Part shown: positions 9,396 through 18,571 of the stretch, in pieces
How positions within the stretch are numbered: position 1 is the stretch's first letter
Layout: each line of letters starts with the position of its first letter
From: Agrococcus sp.
GTDB taxonomy: Bacteria > Actinomycetota > Actinomycetes > Actinomycetales > Microbacteriaceae
Assembly: GCA_031179215.1 (NCBI GenBank)
Contig: JAPSIA010000007.1
Span: 1 to 47,129 of the forward strand
DNA: 47,129 nt
Reading direction: 5' to 3'
Translations under genes and position numbers: made by a program
Notes under the pieces: generated by a model
Database searches by the model: none
Told to the model about the DNA's origin: nothing
Seen by the model: only the letters and a program-made list of their open reading frames with translations

Positions 9396-10112
9396 GTGGC
9401 CCCGACGAGATGGAGCCGCGCGATGACACGCAAGCCGCCGGCGCGCGAGCCCGCCACCTCGCCGACGCTGCGATCCCCGATCGGCGAAGAGGTCTACAAG
9501 GAGCTGCTCAGCCGCATCCTCTCGGCGCAGCTGCGACCGGAGGAGCGCATCACGATCGATGCGGTCGCTCGCGACCTCGGCGTCTCCCAGACGCCGATCC
9601 GCGAGGCGCTGCACCGGTTGGAGGCCGACGGCGTCGTCGTGCGCGCGCATCTGGCCGGCTACCGCGTCGCGCCGCAGATGACGAGCGAGCAGTTCGAGAG
9701 CCTCATCGAGATCCGCCTGCTGCTCGAGCCCGCCGCCGCGCGTCGCGCCGCAGAGCGCGTGCGCGACGAGGAGGTCGCGCAGCTGCGCGAGCTCGCGACC
9801 GCGATGACGCCCGAGATGCTCGGCACCGGCGATTCGCGCGGCTACGCGATGTTCTCCCAGCGCGACGCGGCGCTGCACCACGCGATCGCGGCGGCGAGCG
9901 GCAACGGCTTCATCCGCGACGCCGTCTCGCGCTTGCACACGCACGTGCACCTGTTCCGGCTCTCGGATCGCGCCGACATCACCCAGCGCGCCATCGTGGA
10001 GCACGAGGCCATCCTCGCCGCGATCGCCCGACGGGACCCGGACGAGGCGGCCAGCGCGATGCGCGCGCACATCGAGCACTCGGCCGAGCGGTTCCGCCGT
10101 GCCTTCGAGTGA
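9396..10112 (+). CDS. GntR family regulator (FadR/FCD subfamily); true start may be 9423
   Basis: 'EEVYKELLSRILSAQLRPEERITIDAVARDLGVSQTPIREALHRLEADGVV'. Confidence 0.9.
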   Translation: MAPTRWSRAMTRKPPAREPATSPTLRSPIGEEVYKELLSRILSAQLRPEERITIDAVARDLGVSQTPIREALHRLEADGVVVRAHLAGYRVAPQMTSEQFESLIEIRLLLEPAAARRAAERVRDEEVAQLRELATAMTPEMLGTGDSRGYAMFSQRDAALHHAIAAASGNGFIRDAVSRLHTHVHLFRLSDRADITQRAIVEHEAILAAIARRDPDEAASAMRAHIEHSAERFRRAFE

Positions 10113-10148
10113 GCCGGGTCGCTCGAACCGCCCGGCGGGCGCGGTAGC

Positions 10149-10691
10149 GTGACCGCCATGGGTATCGACGCGACCGCCATCATCCGCGCCATCGAGGGAT
10201 CGGCAGCGCCATCGATCGACGGCTCCGCCTTCGTCGCGGCCCACGCCGTCGTCGTCGGCGACGTGACCATCGAGGCCGACGCGAGCGTCTGGTACCACGC
10301 GGTGCTGCGCGCCGAGCAGGCGGCGATCCGCATCGGTGCGCGCTCGAACCTGCAGGACGGCGTCGTCTGCCACGTCGACGCGGGCTCGCCGCTCACCCTC
10401 GGCACCGACGTCTCGGTGGGCCACACCGCCGTCCTCCACGGCTGCACGATCGAGGACGGGAGCCTCGTCGGCATGCACGCGACCGTGCTCAACGGTGCCG
10501 TGATCGGCGCCGGGTCGCTCGTGGCCGCCGGCGCGGTCGTGCTCGAGGGCACGATCGTGCCGCCCGGCTCGCTCGTCGCGGGCGTGCCGGCGAAGGTGCG
10601 CCGCGAGCTCACCGACGCCGAGCGGGACGGCATCCGCGAGAACGCCGCCACCTACCTGCGCCTGCGCGCCATCCACGACGCGGCGCGCTGA
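10149..10691 (+). CDS. Gamma carbonic anhydrase family (left-handed beta-helix) protein
   Basis: 'ADASVWYHAVLRAEQAAIRIGARSNLQDGVVCHVD', 'VGHTAVLHGCTIEDGSLVGMHATVLNGAVIG'. Confidence 0.92.
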   Translation: MTAMGIDATAIIRAIEGSAAPSIDGSAFVAAHAVVVGDVTIEADASVWYHAVLRAEQAAIRIGARSNLQDGVVCHVDAGSPLTLGTDVSVGHTAVLHGCTIEDGSLVGMHATVLNGAVIGAGSLVAAGAVVLEGTIVPPGSLVAGVPAKVRRELTDAERDGIRENAATYLRLRAIHDAAR

Positions 10692-10724
10692 GGCGGGGCC
10701 GAGGCATCGCCTCGACCCCGCCTC
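10690..10724. terminator. Bidirectional terminator-like hairpin
   Basis: GAGGCGGGGcCGAGGC-ATC-GCCTCGaCCCCGCCTC, 15-bp stem with one mismatch between convergent genes. Confidence 0.7.
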
Positions 10725-10747
10725 GCCTCACGCGGCGACCCCGACGC

Positions 10748-12271
10748 TCAGCTGTCGATGAACGATGAGGCCTGACGCTCGGCCGCCCGCCTCGCGGCGA
10801 CCCGTGCGCGAGCCCGGCGGATGACGACCGGAGCGATGACGAGCGCCGCGCCGAGCGCGAGCATGGTCGCCGAGATCGGGCTGGTGAACAGGATCCCGAG
10901 GTTGCCGGCGCCCGCGGCCGACGTCTGCACGAGCGCCTTCTCGAGCAACGGCCCGAGGACGAGGCCGAGCACGAGGGGCGCCATCGGCAGGTCGATCTCC
11001 TTCATGATCCAGCCGATGATGCCGAACACCAGCACGATCCAGATGCTGAAGGTGTTGTTGCTCACCGCGTACGCGCCGATGATGCTCGTGAGCAGGATGA
11101 CCGGGTAGAGGTAGCCGTACGGCACCCGCAGCATCTGCGCGAAGACGGGCGCGAGCGGCAGGTTCAGCAGCAGCAGCACGACGTTGCCGATGAAGAACGA
11201 CACGAGCAGGCCCCACACGAGCGCGGGCTGCGTCTCGAACAGCAGCGGGCCCGGCTGCAGGCCGTAGATCGTGAAGGCGCCGAGCAGCACCGCGGTCGTC
11301 GCGCCACCGGGGATGCCGAGCGACAGCGTCGGGATGAAGTTCGCGTTCGCCGCGGCGTTGTTCGCGCTCTCGGGCGAGGCGACGCCCTCGATCGCACCGC
11401 GCCCGAAGTTCTCCTTGTTCCGCGACACGCGACGCTCGATGCCGTATGCCATGAACGACGCGAGGGTCGAGCCGGCACCGGGCAGGATGCCGAGGACGAA
11501 CCCGACGCCGCTGCCGCGCAGGATCGCGGGGAGGCTGCGCCGCACGTCCTTGCCCGAGATCATCATCTCGCGGAACGACGTCTTGATCGGCGCCGCGGCG
11601 CCCACCCGGATCTGGTGCAGCACCTCGCCGAGCGCGAAGAGGCCGATCGTGACCTCCACGAAGGGGATCCCGCTCAGCAGGTTCGTGTCGCCGAACGTGA
11701 AGCGCGCCTCGCCGAAGCCGGTGGACACCCCGACCGCGGCCAGCAGCAGGCCCACCATCGCCATCATCGCCCCGCGCACGAGCTTGCCGCCCTGGAACGT
11801 GATGACGATCACGAGGCCCAGGATCATGATGGCGAGGTTCTCGGCCGGCCCGAACCGCACCGCGAGCTGCGCGAGCGGCGGCGCGAGCGTCATGAGCAGC
11901 GCGAGCGAGAGGATCGCCGCGATGAACGAGCCGATCGCCGCGATGGCGAGCGCGGCCCCTCCGCGACCCTTCCGCGCCATCTGGTAGCCGTCGATCGTCG
12001 TCACGACGCTCGCGGCCTCGCCGGGGGTCGCGATGAGGACGGAGGTGATGGTGCCGCCGTACTGCGCGCCGTAGTAGATGCCGGCGAGCAGGATGAGCGC
12101 CGTCACGGGCTCGAAGGCGAACGTGAGCGGCAGGAGCACCGCGACGCCCGTCGTCGAGCCGAGCCCGGGCAGCAGGCCGATGACGGTGCCGAGGAAGACC
12201 CCGAGGAAGCACCACAGCAGGTTCTCGGGCGTCGCCGCCGTCTGGAACCCGAGGATGAGGTTGTCGATCAT
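10748..12271 (-). CDS. tctA: Tripartite tricarboxylate transporter, TctA large permease
   Basis: 'GTVIGLLPGLGSTTGVAVLLPLTFAFEPVTALILLAGIYYGAQYGGTITSVLIATPGEAASVVTTIDGYQMARKG'. Confidence 0.95.
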   Translation of the reverse strand: MIDNLILGFQTAATPENLLWCFLGVFLGTVIGLLPGLGSTTGVAVLLPLTFAFEPVTALILLAGIYYGAQYGGTITSVLIATPGEAASVVTTIDGYQMARKGRGGAALAIAAIGSFIAAILSLALLMTLAPPLAQLAVRFGPAENLAIMILGLVIVITFQGGKLVRGAMMAMVGLLLAAVGVSTGFGEARFTFGDTNLLSGIPFVEVTIGLFALGEVLHQIRVGAAAPIKTSFREMMISGKDVRRSLPAILRGSGVGFVLGILPGAGSTLASFMAYGIERRVSRNKENFGRGAIEGVASPESANNAAANANFIPTLSLGIPGGATTAVLLGAFTIYGLQPGPLLFETQPALVWGLLVSFFIGNVVLLLLNLPLAPVFAQMLRVPYGYLYPVILLTSIIGAYAVSNNTFSIWIVLVFGIIGWIMKEIDLPMAPLVLGLVLGPLLEKALVQTSAAGAGNLGILFTSPISATMLALGAALVIAPVVIRRARARVAARRAAERQASSFIDS

Positions 12272-12273
12272 GG

Positions 12274-12825
12274 TCAGTCGCCTCCCAGCACGCCGACCGG
12301 CACCGGGATGCCGAGCACGATCACGAAGACCAGGTACAGGAAGCCGACCGTCACCGCGGTGACGATGAGCGAGACGACGACGCTCCGGCGCTCCACGACA
12401 ATCGCCGCGAACGCCATGAGGAGCCCGAGCGAGACGAGCAGACCGATGAGGGGCACGAGCGCCACCGCCACGATCAGCGCGACGACCACCATGATGAGCT
12501 GGCGGGTGCGCGCGCGCTGGTCGCGGCCGAAGATGTCGACATCGGGCGCGGTCTGGAGCATGTCCGTGGTGAGCGGACGATCCTCCACGAGCCCCTCGTA
12601 GAGGGCGTCGTCGACCGCATCCGTGCCCTCGATGCGCAGCACGTGCTGGACGAGGTCGACGAGCGCGAGCACGAGCAGCGCCATCCCGGCGGCCGCGGGC
12701 AGGAAGCCCGGCCCGACGAGACCGCCGTCGATGAACACGCCGTAGCCGATGCCGCCGGCGAGGAATGCCGCACCGAGGAGGGCGAGCGCCGCGCTCGCGG
12801 CGAGGTTCGCGCGTCGCGTGATCAC
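12274..12825 (-). CDS. tctB: Tripartite tricarboxylate transporter, TctB small permease
   Basis: About 180 aa, 4 TM, position between tctA and tctC; 'DGGLVGPGFLPAAAGMALLVLALVDL'. Confidence 0.85.
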   Translation of the reverse strand: MITRRANLAASAALALLGAAFLAGGIGYGVFIDGGLVGPGFLPAAAGMALLVLALVDLVQHVLRIEGTDAVDDALYEGLVEDRPLTTDMLQTAPDVDIFGRDQRARTRQLIMVVVALIVAVALVPLIGLLVSLGLLMAFAAIVVERRSVVVSLIVTAVTVGFLYLVFVIVLGIPVPVGVLGGD

Positions 12826-12829
12826 GAGG

Positions 12830-13795
12830 TCATCCCAGCGCTGCTTGCACGTCGGCGTTGGTCTCCTCGAGGAAGGCGACGAAGTCGTCGCCGAACAGCG
12901 CGTTCGGCTGCATCATGTTGTCCTCGATGTAGGAGCGGTAGGCATCGCTCTCGGCGTAGGTCTCGGCGGCGGCGATCCAGTACTCGCGCGCCTCGTCGGA
13001 GATGCCGCCGGGGGCGATGAAGCCGCGGAACTGCGAGAACGCGACGTCGATGCCCTGCTCGGCGGCGGTGGGGACGTCGGCGAGCTGCTCGTACTCGTAG
13101 CGCTCCTCCGAGAAGGCGCACAGCGCCCGCAGGTCGCCCGACTCGAGCTGGCCCGCGACCTCCGACGGGTTGAGCGGCGCGACGTCGACATGACCGCCGA
13201 GGAGCGCCGCGACGACCTCGCCCCCGGACTCGTACGGGATGCGGTCGAACTCGACGTCCTGATCCTGCTCGACGAGCGAGATCGTGATCGCGTCGATGCC
13301 CGTCGCGCCCGAGACGGCAGTGACGACGGTCTCGGAGCGCGTCGCCTCGACGACATCGGCGCACGTCTCGAACTCCGAGTCCCCGGCGGTCACGAGGAGC
13401 GCGTAGTCGCTGCCGAGGTTCATGATGGGCGTGAACGACGTGTAGTCGAAGCCGACCTCCTGCGAGAGCGGGAGCGAGACGAGCGCGAGCTCCGCGGCGA
13501 GCAGCGCGTTGTCGCGCCCCTCCTGCCCCTGGAAGTGGGCGTAGCCGACCGCGCCGGCACCGCCCTCGCGGTTCTCGACCGTGATGCTGAGGCCGGTCGC
13601 CTCCTCGAGCCCGGCCGCGACGGCGCGGCCGGAGACGTCGGAGCCACCGCCGGCCGCGAACGGCACGGTGACGACGACGTTGCCCGAGGGGGCGAACTCG
13701 CCCTCGGACTGGCTGTTCTGCGATGCGCAGCCGGTGAGGAGGACGGCGGAGATGACGAGGGCGGATCCCGCGTACAGGGTGCTTGGCGACTTCAT
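12830..13795 (-). CDS. tctC: Tripartite tricarboxylate transporter substrate-binding lipoprotein (TctC)
   Basis: Lipobox 'LLTGCASQ', 'VVTVPFAAGGGSDVSGRAVAAGLEE', 'VENREGGAGAVGY'; in-frame ATG at 13795. Confidence 0.9.
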   Translation of the reverse strand: MKSPSTLYAGSALVISAVLLTGCASQNSQSEGEFAPSGNVVVTVPFAAGGGSDVSGRAVAAGLEEATGLSITVENREGGAGAVGYAHFQGQEGRDNALLAAELALVSLPLSQEVGFDYTSFTPIMNLGSDYALLVTAGDSEFETCADVVEATRSETVVTAVSGATGIDAITISLVEQDQDVEFDRIPYESGGEVVAALLGGHVDVAPLNPSEVAGQLESGDLRALCAFSEERYEYEQLADVPTAAEQGIDVAFSQFRGFIAPGGISDEAREYWIAAAETYAESDAYRSYIEDNMMQPNALFGDDFVAFLEETNADVQAALG

Positions 13796-13834
13796 TGTCT
13801 TGCCTTTCGTGGATGTGCGGTGGTGCAAGGGCAT

Positions 13835-13853
13835 GCGGACGAGGCTCGTCCGC
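13835..13853. repeat. Intercistronic palindrome GCGGACGAG-g-CTCGTCCGC
   Basis: 9-1-9 perfect inverted repeat between the enoyl-CoA hydratase stop and the tctC start. Confidence 0.55.
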
Positions 13854-13866
13854 GAGGGATGGCGGC

Positions 13867-14640
13867 TCAGGCGCCGGAGTAGGCGGCGGGGCGTCGGGCG
13901 AGGAACGCGGCGACGCCCTCCGCGAAGTCGGCGCTCCCGTACACGCGGTCGTACACGTCGTCGACCGGGATGGAGGCGAGCACCGCGTCGACGCGTCGCT
14001 CGAACTCCTTGAACGATCCGAGGCTGAGCGGCGCACCGGTCCGGATCCTCGCGAGCATCGCCTCGAGGCGCTGCTCGAGCTCGTCGGGCTCGAGCAGCTC
14101 GTTCGCGAAGCCGGCGGCGTGCGCCTCCTCGGCGCTCAGCAGGCGGCCGGTGATGAGCAGCTCGCTCGTGAGGCGTCGGCCCAGCGTCCACCAGAGCCTC
14201 GCGATCGAGGTCGGGGCGATCGTGTTGCCGAGCGTGTAGGCGATGGGAGAGCCGAACCGCGCCGCCGGCGTGCACAGCACGAGGTCGCTGAGCGCGGCGA
14301 GCACGAAGCCGCCGCCGACGCACGCGCCGTCGACGACCGAGATCACCGGCACGCGGATGTCGCGCAGCGCGGCGAGCACCTCGCCCACGCGGGCCTCGTA
14401 CTCGACGCCGTCGCGCCCGGATCGGAACTCGGTGAAGTGGGTGATGTCGGTGCCGCCCGCGAAGGCCCCGTCGGCGCCCCGCAGCACGAGCGCGCGCACC
14501 GACGGGTCGTCGTTGATGGCGAGGCACTCCTGGCGGAGCGACTCGTACATCGAGAAGGTCAGCGCGTTGCGGCGCTGCGGGTTCGACAGCGTGAGCGTCA
14601 CGACGCCCTCGTCGCGCGCGACGATGACCTCGCCGCTCAT
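13867..14640 (-). CDS. Enoyl-CoA hydratase/isomerase family protein
   Basis: 'VVTLTLSNPQRRNALTFSMYESL', 'VISVVDGACVGGGFVLAALSDLVLCTPAARFGSP'. Confidence 0.93.
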   Translation of the reverse strand: MSGEVIVARDEGVVTLTLSNPQRRNALTFSMYESLRQECLAINDDPSVRALVLRGADGAFAGGTDITHFTEFRSGRDGVEYEARVGEVLAALRDIRVPVISVVDGACVGGGFVLAALSDLVLCTPAARFGSPIAYTLGNTIAPTSIARLWWTLGRRLTSELLITGRLLSAEEAHAAGFANELLEPDELEQRLEAMLARIRTGAPLSLGSFKEFERRVDAVLASIPVDDVYDRVYGSADFAEGVAAFLARRPAAYSGA

Positions 14641-15869
14641 GCGACACCGCCGGGGACGGTCTGCGCGGCGCGCGCCTGCTCGGCCGCGACCCGCGCCGCT
14701 CGGATGCGCTCGGACTCGGCGCCGAGCACCTCCTCCTGGTGCTCGCCGAGGAGCGGAGGATGCCGCCGCGTGGCCGCGGGCGTGCCCGACAGCTTGACGG
14801 CGAAGCCGAGCGTCTTGACCTCCCCCTCCACCGGGTGCGGGATCGTCTGCGTGAGCTCGCGCGCGGCGGTGTGCGGGTCGTCGAGCACTTGGGCGTAGTC
14901 GGAGATCGGGCCCGCCGGCACGCCGCCGGCGAGCAGCCGGTCGACCCAGTACTCCGTGTCGCCGTCGGCGAGCGCCTCCTCGATGACGGCGGCGAGCTCT
15001 GCCTTGTTGCGCATCCGGTCGGGATTCGTGGCGAACCGCTCGTCATCGGCGAGCTCCGGACGATCGAGCGCTTCGCAGAGGAAGCCCCACAAGCGCTGGT
15101 TGTTCGCGCCGATCGTCATCCAGCCGTCGCGCGTGCGGAACGCCTGGTAGGGCGCCGACATGCGATGCGAGGAGCCCGTCGCCTGCGGCACCTTGCCGCT
15201 CGCCCAGTACTCCGTCGCCTCCCACACCGTGAACGACAGCGCCGCGTCGTAGAGCGAGGTCTCGAGCCGCTGCCCCTCGCCCGTGCGCTGCTTGTGCACG
15301 TACGCGGCGAGGATGCCGTAGGCGCAGAAGAGCCCGGAGCCGAGGTCGGCGACGGGGACGCCCGCCTTCGCGGGCGGTCCATCCGGCATGCCCGTCACGC
15401 TCATGACGCCGGCCATGCCCTGCGCGATGAGGTCGTAGCCGGGGCGCTGCGAGTAGGGGCCGTACTGCCCGAAGCCCGAGATGCTCGCGTAGATCAGGCC
15501 GGGGTTGCGCTCGCGCAGGGTCTCGTAGTCGATGCCGAGCCGCGTCGTGACGCCGGGTCGGTAGTTCTCGACCAGCACATCCGCGTCGTCGACGAGGCTC
15601 ATGAAGTCGGCCTTGCCCTGCTCGGAGCGCAGGTCGATGACGACGCTGCGCTTGTTCCGGTTGAGCGCGAAGAACGCCGGCCCGTCGTCGCCCTTGCCCG
15701 AGCGGCCCCAGGAGTGCCGCGTCTGGTCGCCCATCGGCGGCTCGATCTTGATGACGTCGGCGCCGAGGTCGGCGAGCAGCATCGTGCAGAACGGGCCGGC
15801 CATCACTTGCGTGAGGTCGAGCACGCGCATGCCCTCCAGCGCTCTGTCGTGCGATCCGTGGTTCAGCAT
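14637..15869 (-). CDS. CaiB/BaiF family CoA-transferase
   Basis: 'GMRVLDLTQVMAGPFCTMLLADLGADVIKIEPPMGDQTR', 'VLVENYRPGVTTRLGIDYETL'. Confidence 0.95.
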   Translation of the reverse strand: MLNHGSHDRALEGMRVLDLTQVMAGPFCTMLLADLGADVIKIEPPMGDQTRHSWGRSGKGDDGPAFFALNRNKRSVVIDLRSEQGKADFMSLVDDADVLVENYRPGVTTRLGIDYETLRERNPGLIYASISGFGQYGPYSQRPGYDLIAQGMAGVMSVTGMPDGPPAKAGVPVADLGSGLFCAYGILAAYVHKQRTGEGQRLETSLYDAALSFTVWEATEYWASGKVPQATGSSHRMSAPYQAFRTRDGWMTIGANNQRLWGFLCEALDRPELADDERFATNPDRMRNKAELAAVIEEALADGDTEYWVDRLLAGGVPAGPISDYAQVLDDPHTAARELTQTIPHPVEGEVKTLGFAVKLSGTPAATRRHPPLLGEHQEEVLGAESERIRAARVAAEQARAAQTVPGGVA

Positions 15870-15900
15870 CGTGTCGGTTCCTCTCTTCGTCGAGCGGGGA

Positions 15901-15920
15901 GGCCGCTGCGCGCAGCGGCC
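15901..15920. repeat. 20-bp perfect palindrome GGCCGCTGCGCGCAGCGGCC, intercistronic hairpin
   Basis: Read directly between the Fe-ADH stop and the CoA-transferase start. Confidence 0.6.
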
Positions 15921-15928
15921 GTGTCGGT

Positions 15929-17257
15929 CTACTTGGCCTCGGCGCGCTGCAGCGGCGCGGCGCTCGGCACGGTGTCGTCACCGCTGCCCTGGGGAGGCAG
16001 CGGCGCGGCGGCGCCTCCGGCATGGGCGGCGGTGAGGATGCGCAGCGCACCGTCCACGGTGAGCGGCACCGGGTTGTTCTCGCTCAGGCGCACGGCCCGC
16101 GTGCCCTGCTCCGCTGCCCACTCGAGGCGATCCGAGGGGAAGCCGATGTCGGCGAGCGAGCGCGGCACGCCGACCCGGGCCAGGAAGTCCCCCACGAGCC
16201 CGGGGGCGGCGGCGGCGAGCTCGTCCGTCGAGCCCTTGCCTCCGAACTCGCGCGCGATCATCGCGTGCTCCTCGGATCGCGCGGAGGCGTTGTACGCCAT
16301 GACCGCCGGCAGCAGGATGCCGACGCCGATGCCGTGCGGCGAGTGCGTCGCGGCGCCGACCGGGTACTGCAGCGCATGGGCAGCGGCCGTCCCCGCGGTG
16401 CCGAAGGCGAGGCCCCCGAGCAGCGCTCCGTACATGACCGATGCGCGCGCGTCGGCGTCGCGCGGGTGGTCCTTCGCTCGCTCGAGGCCCGCGACGATGC
16501 TGCGGATGCCCGCGAGCGCGAGCTGATCCGTCAGGGCGCTCTTGCCGACGAACACGCGCTCCGCGGCGAGCCCGCTCGTCGCCTCGCGACGCACCGCGGT
16601 GAGCGCCTCGATGCAGTGGGTGAGGGCGTCCGCCCCGGACGCCACGGTGACGGAGGGCGGACAGGTGTACGTCAGCTCGGGGTCGCAGATCGCGACGACG
16701 GGGATGAGGTAGGGGCTCGAGATGCCCACCTTCGACCCGCGATCGGCGTCCGTCAGCACCGCGACGGGCGTCACCTCGGAACCGGTGCCCGCGGTCGTCG
16801 GCATCGCGATGACGGGCATGATGGGCCCCGGCACCGCGAACTCGCCGTAGTACTCCGACACGGCACCGCCGTGCGTGAGGAGCGTGGCGGTGACCTTCGC
16901 GAGATCGATGGAGCTGCCGCCACCGATGGCGATCACCATGTCGGCGTCGACGCGACGCGCTGCCTCGACGGCGGGAGCGATGCCATCAGCGGGCAGCTCC
17001 GGCACGATGTCCGAGTAGATCGCCGTCTCGATGCCCGCCGCGGCGAGGCCCTCGAGCGCTTCGACGAACTCCGGCGTGCCGACGAGGAAGGGATCGGCGC
17101 AGATGAGCGCGCGGTGGCCGAACCGCGCGGCGACCCATGGCAGCGCGCGGCGCTGCCCCGCGCCGAAGAGGATCTCGGCCGGCGCCCGCAGCACCGCGAG
17201 CGAGGGGGCCGCAGTCGTCGTGAGCGCGTCCGGGGGAAGAGCAGCCATGTCCCTCAA
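15929..17257 (-). CDS. Iron-containing alcohol dehydrogenase
   Basis: 'MVIAIGGGSSIDLAKVTATLL', 'PTTAGTGSEVTPVAVLTD', 'ASGADALTHCIEA', 'PHGIGVGILLPAVMAYN'; start could be 17248. Confidence 0.93.
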   Translation of the reverse strand: MRDMAALPPDALTTTAAPSLAVLRAPAEILFGAGQRRALPWVAARFGHRALICADPFLVGTPEFVEALEGLAAAGIETAIYSDIVPELPADGIAPAVEAARRVDADMVIAIGGGSSIDLAKVTATLLTHGGAVSEYYGEFAVPGPIMPVIAMPTTAGTGSEVTPVAVLTDADRGSKVGISSPYLIPVVAICDPELTYTCPPSVTVASGADALTHCIEALTAVRREATSGLAAERVFVGKSALTDQLALAGIRSIVAGLERAKDHPRDADARASVMYGALLGGLAFGTAGTAAAHALQYPVGAATHSPHGIGVGILLPAVMAYNASARSEEHAMIAREFGGKGSTDELAAAAPGLVGDFLARVGVPRSLADIGFPSDRLEWAAEQGTRAVRLSENNPVPLTVDGALRILTAAHAGGAAAPLPPQGSGDDTVPSAAPLQRAEAK

Positions 17258-17274
17258 GCTCCCTTGCTTGGCGA

Positions 17275-17293
17275 AATCCGATCCGATCGGATT
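17275..17293. promoter_or_regulatory. Inverted repeat AATCCGA-tccga-TCGGATT, candidate operator near the Fe-ADH transcription start
   Basis: 7-bp perfect arms, just downstream of -35/-10-like elements on the minus strand. Confidence 0.5.
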
Positions 17294-17302
17294 GGTGGCT
17301 CG

Positions 17303-17331
17303 ACGCTATGGCTTCGATGCCGGCGTGTCAA
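17303..17331 (-). promoter_or_regulatory. Sigma70-like promoter TTGACA-N17-TAGCGT for the Fe-ADH operon
   Basis: Minus-strand TTGACA at 17331-17326 and TAGCGT at 17308-17303. Confidence 0.5.
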
Positions 17332-17490
17332 GCACCGCGGATCTGCAAACCCCTGGTGTCGCCTCCGCCGCTCTCCGCGCGAGCCGGGACGCCTGCTGGG
17401 GCGCGCGCCGCACGCTCCCATCGCAATCCCAGGCGTGCGAGGAGAAGGTAGAGGTGGCGGCGCCGCCGCCGAGCCGACCGGGGAGGGACG

Positions 17491-17997
17491 ATGTCCGCAG
17501 CACGCGCCGAGGCCGACGCCCACCTCGCGACCTACCTCAACGAGCACCTGCTCGCCTCGGAGGCGGGCATCCGCGCCTTCAACGCCGCGGCCCGCACCTG
17601 GGAGGGCACGCCGCACGAGGCGCCGCTGCTCGCGCTCAAGGAGGACCTCGCGCGCGATCGCCGCGATCTCGCGCGGCTCATCCAGCGGCTCGGCTTCCGA
17701 CCGGCCGGCTGGAAGCGGCTGCTGACGCTCGCCGCGCGCGCCGCGGGCGAGCTCAACCCCGTCAACGCGCTGCGCCTGCGCCGCGGGTCGATGGCGCAGC
17801 TCGAGCTCGACATGCTCACGGGGATGGTGCGCGGGAAGCTCTCGATGTGGGATGCGCTGCTCGAGCTCGCGAAGGACGACGCGCGCTTCGACGTGGGCGC
17901 GCTCCAGGCGCTCAAGCGGCGCGCCGAGCACCAGATCGCCGAGCTGCAGCGCATCTCCCTCGCGACGACGCGCGAGCGGTTCCTGCCGCGGGACTAG
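17491..17997 (+). CDS. Hypothetical all-helical protein (ferritin-like/four-helix-bundle character)
   Basis: 168 aa, strong actinobacterial codon bias, preceded by GGGGAGGGACG; no family recognised. Confidence 0.7.
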   Translation: MSAARAEADAHLATYLNEHLLASEAGIRAFNAAARTWEGTPHEAPLLALKEDLARDRRDLARLIQRLGFRPAGWKRLLTLAARAAGELNPVNALRLRRGSMAQLELDMLTGMVRGKLSMWDALLELAKDDARFDVGALQALKRRAEHQIAELQRISLATTRERFLPRD

Positions 17998-18533
17998 TCG
18001 CGGTTCGGCACGACGGGCGGCGCAACGCGTGGCGCCTCGCCCTGGCGCTGCTGTCGGGCTGCCGACCACTCGACGAGCAGCGCGAACCAGCCGATGACCC
18101 ACATTGCGACAGCGGCGTAGGCGATCGCCGCGGAGACCTCGTGCGCGAGCGACGGGCTGAGGGGCGCCCCGAGCAGCAGCGTGAGCGTCGACTGCACCGA
18201 CGCGGGGCTGTCGCCGCCGTCGACGAGCGTGAACCCGAACAGCATCACGCCGATCGAGGTCAGCCACGCCCACACGGTCGCGCGCACGCGCCGCGCACCA
18301 CCCTCGCGGAGCACACCACGCGCGCGGAGCATGGCGCGCGCGGCGCACGCGACGAGCATCGCGTAGCCGCCGAGCCACAGCGGGATCGAGAACAGGAAGA
18401 AGACGAACGACCACCCGAACGACGGAAGCTTGAGGGCGAGCGCGACGAGCGGCGCGAGGATGAGCACCCACGCGGTGAGCGCCATCGGCGCCGCCATGCC
18501 GGGTGCGGATGCGCGTGTCGGTGGAGCGGCCAT
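17994..18533 (-). CDS. Small integral membrane protein, copy 2 of a tandem duplication
   Basis: 'MAAPPTRASAPGMAAPMALTAWVLILAPLVALAL..AMLRARGVLREGGARRVRATVWAWLTSIGVMLFGFTLVDGG..WVIGWFALLVEW'; ATG at 18533. Confidence 0.7.
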   Translation of the reverse strand: MAAPPTRASAPGMAAPMALTAWVLILAPLVALALKLPSFGWSFVFFLFSIPLWLGGYAMLVACAARAMLRARGVLREGGARRVRATVWAWLTSIGVMLFGFTLVDGGDSPASVQSTLTLLLGAPLSPSLAHEVSAAIAYAAVAMWVIGWFALLVEWSAARQQRQGEAPRVAPPVVPNRD

Positions 18534-18571
18534 AGCACGAGCATGCCGCACCGGCTCGGGATCGAGCGACG

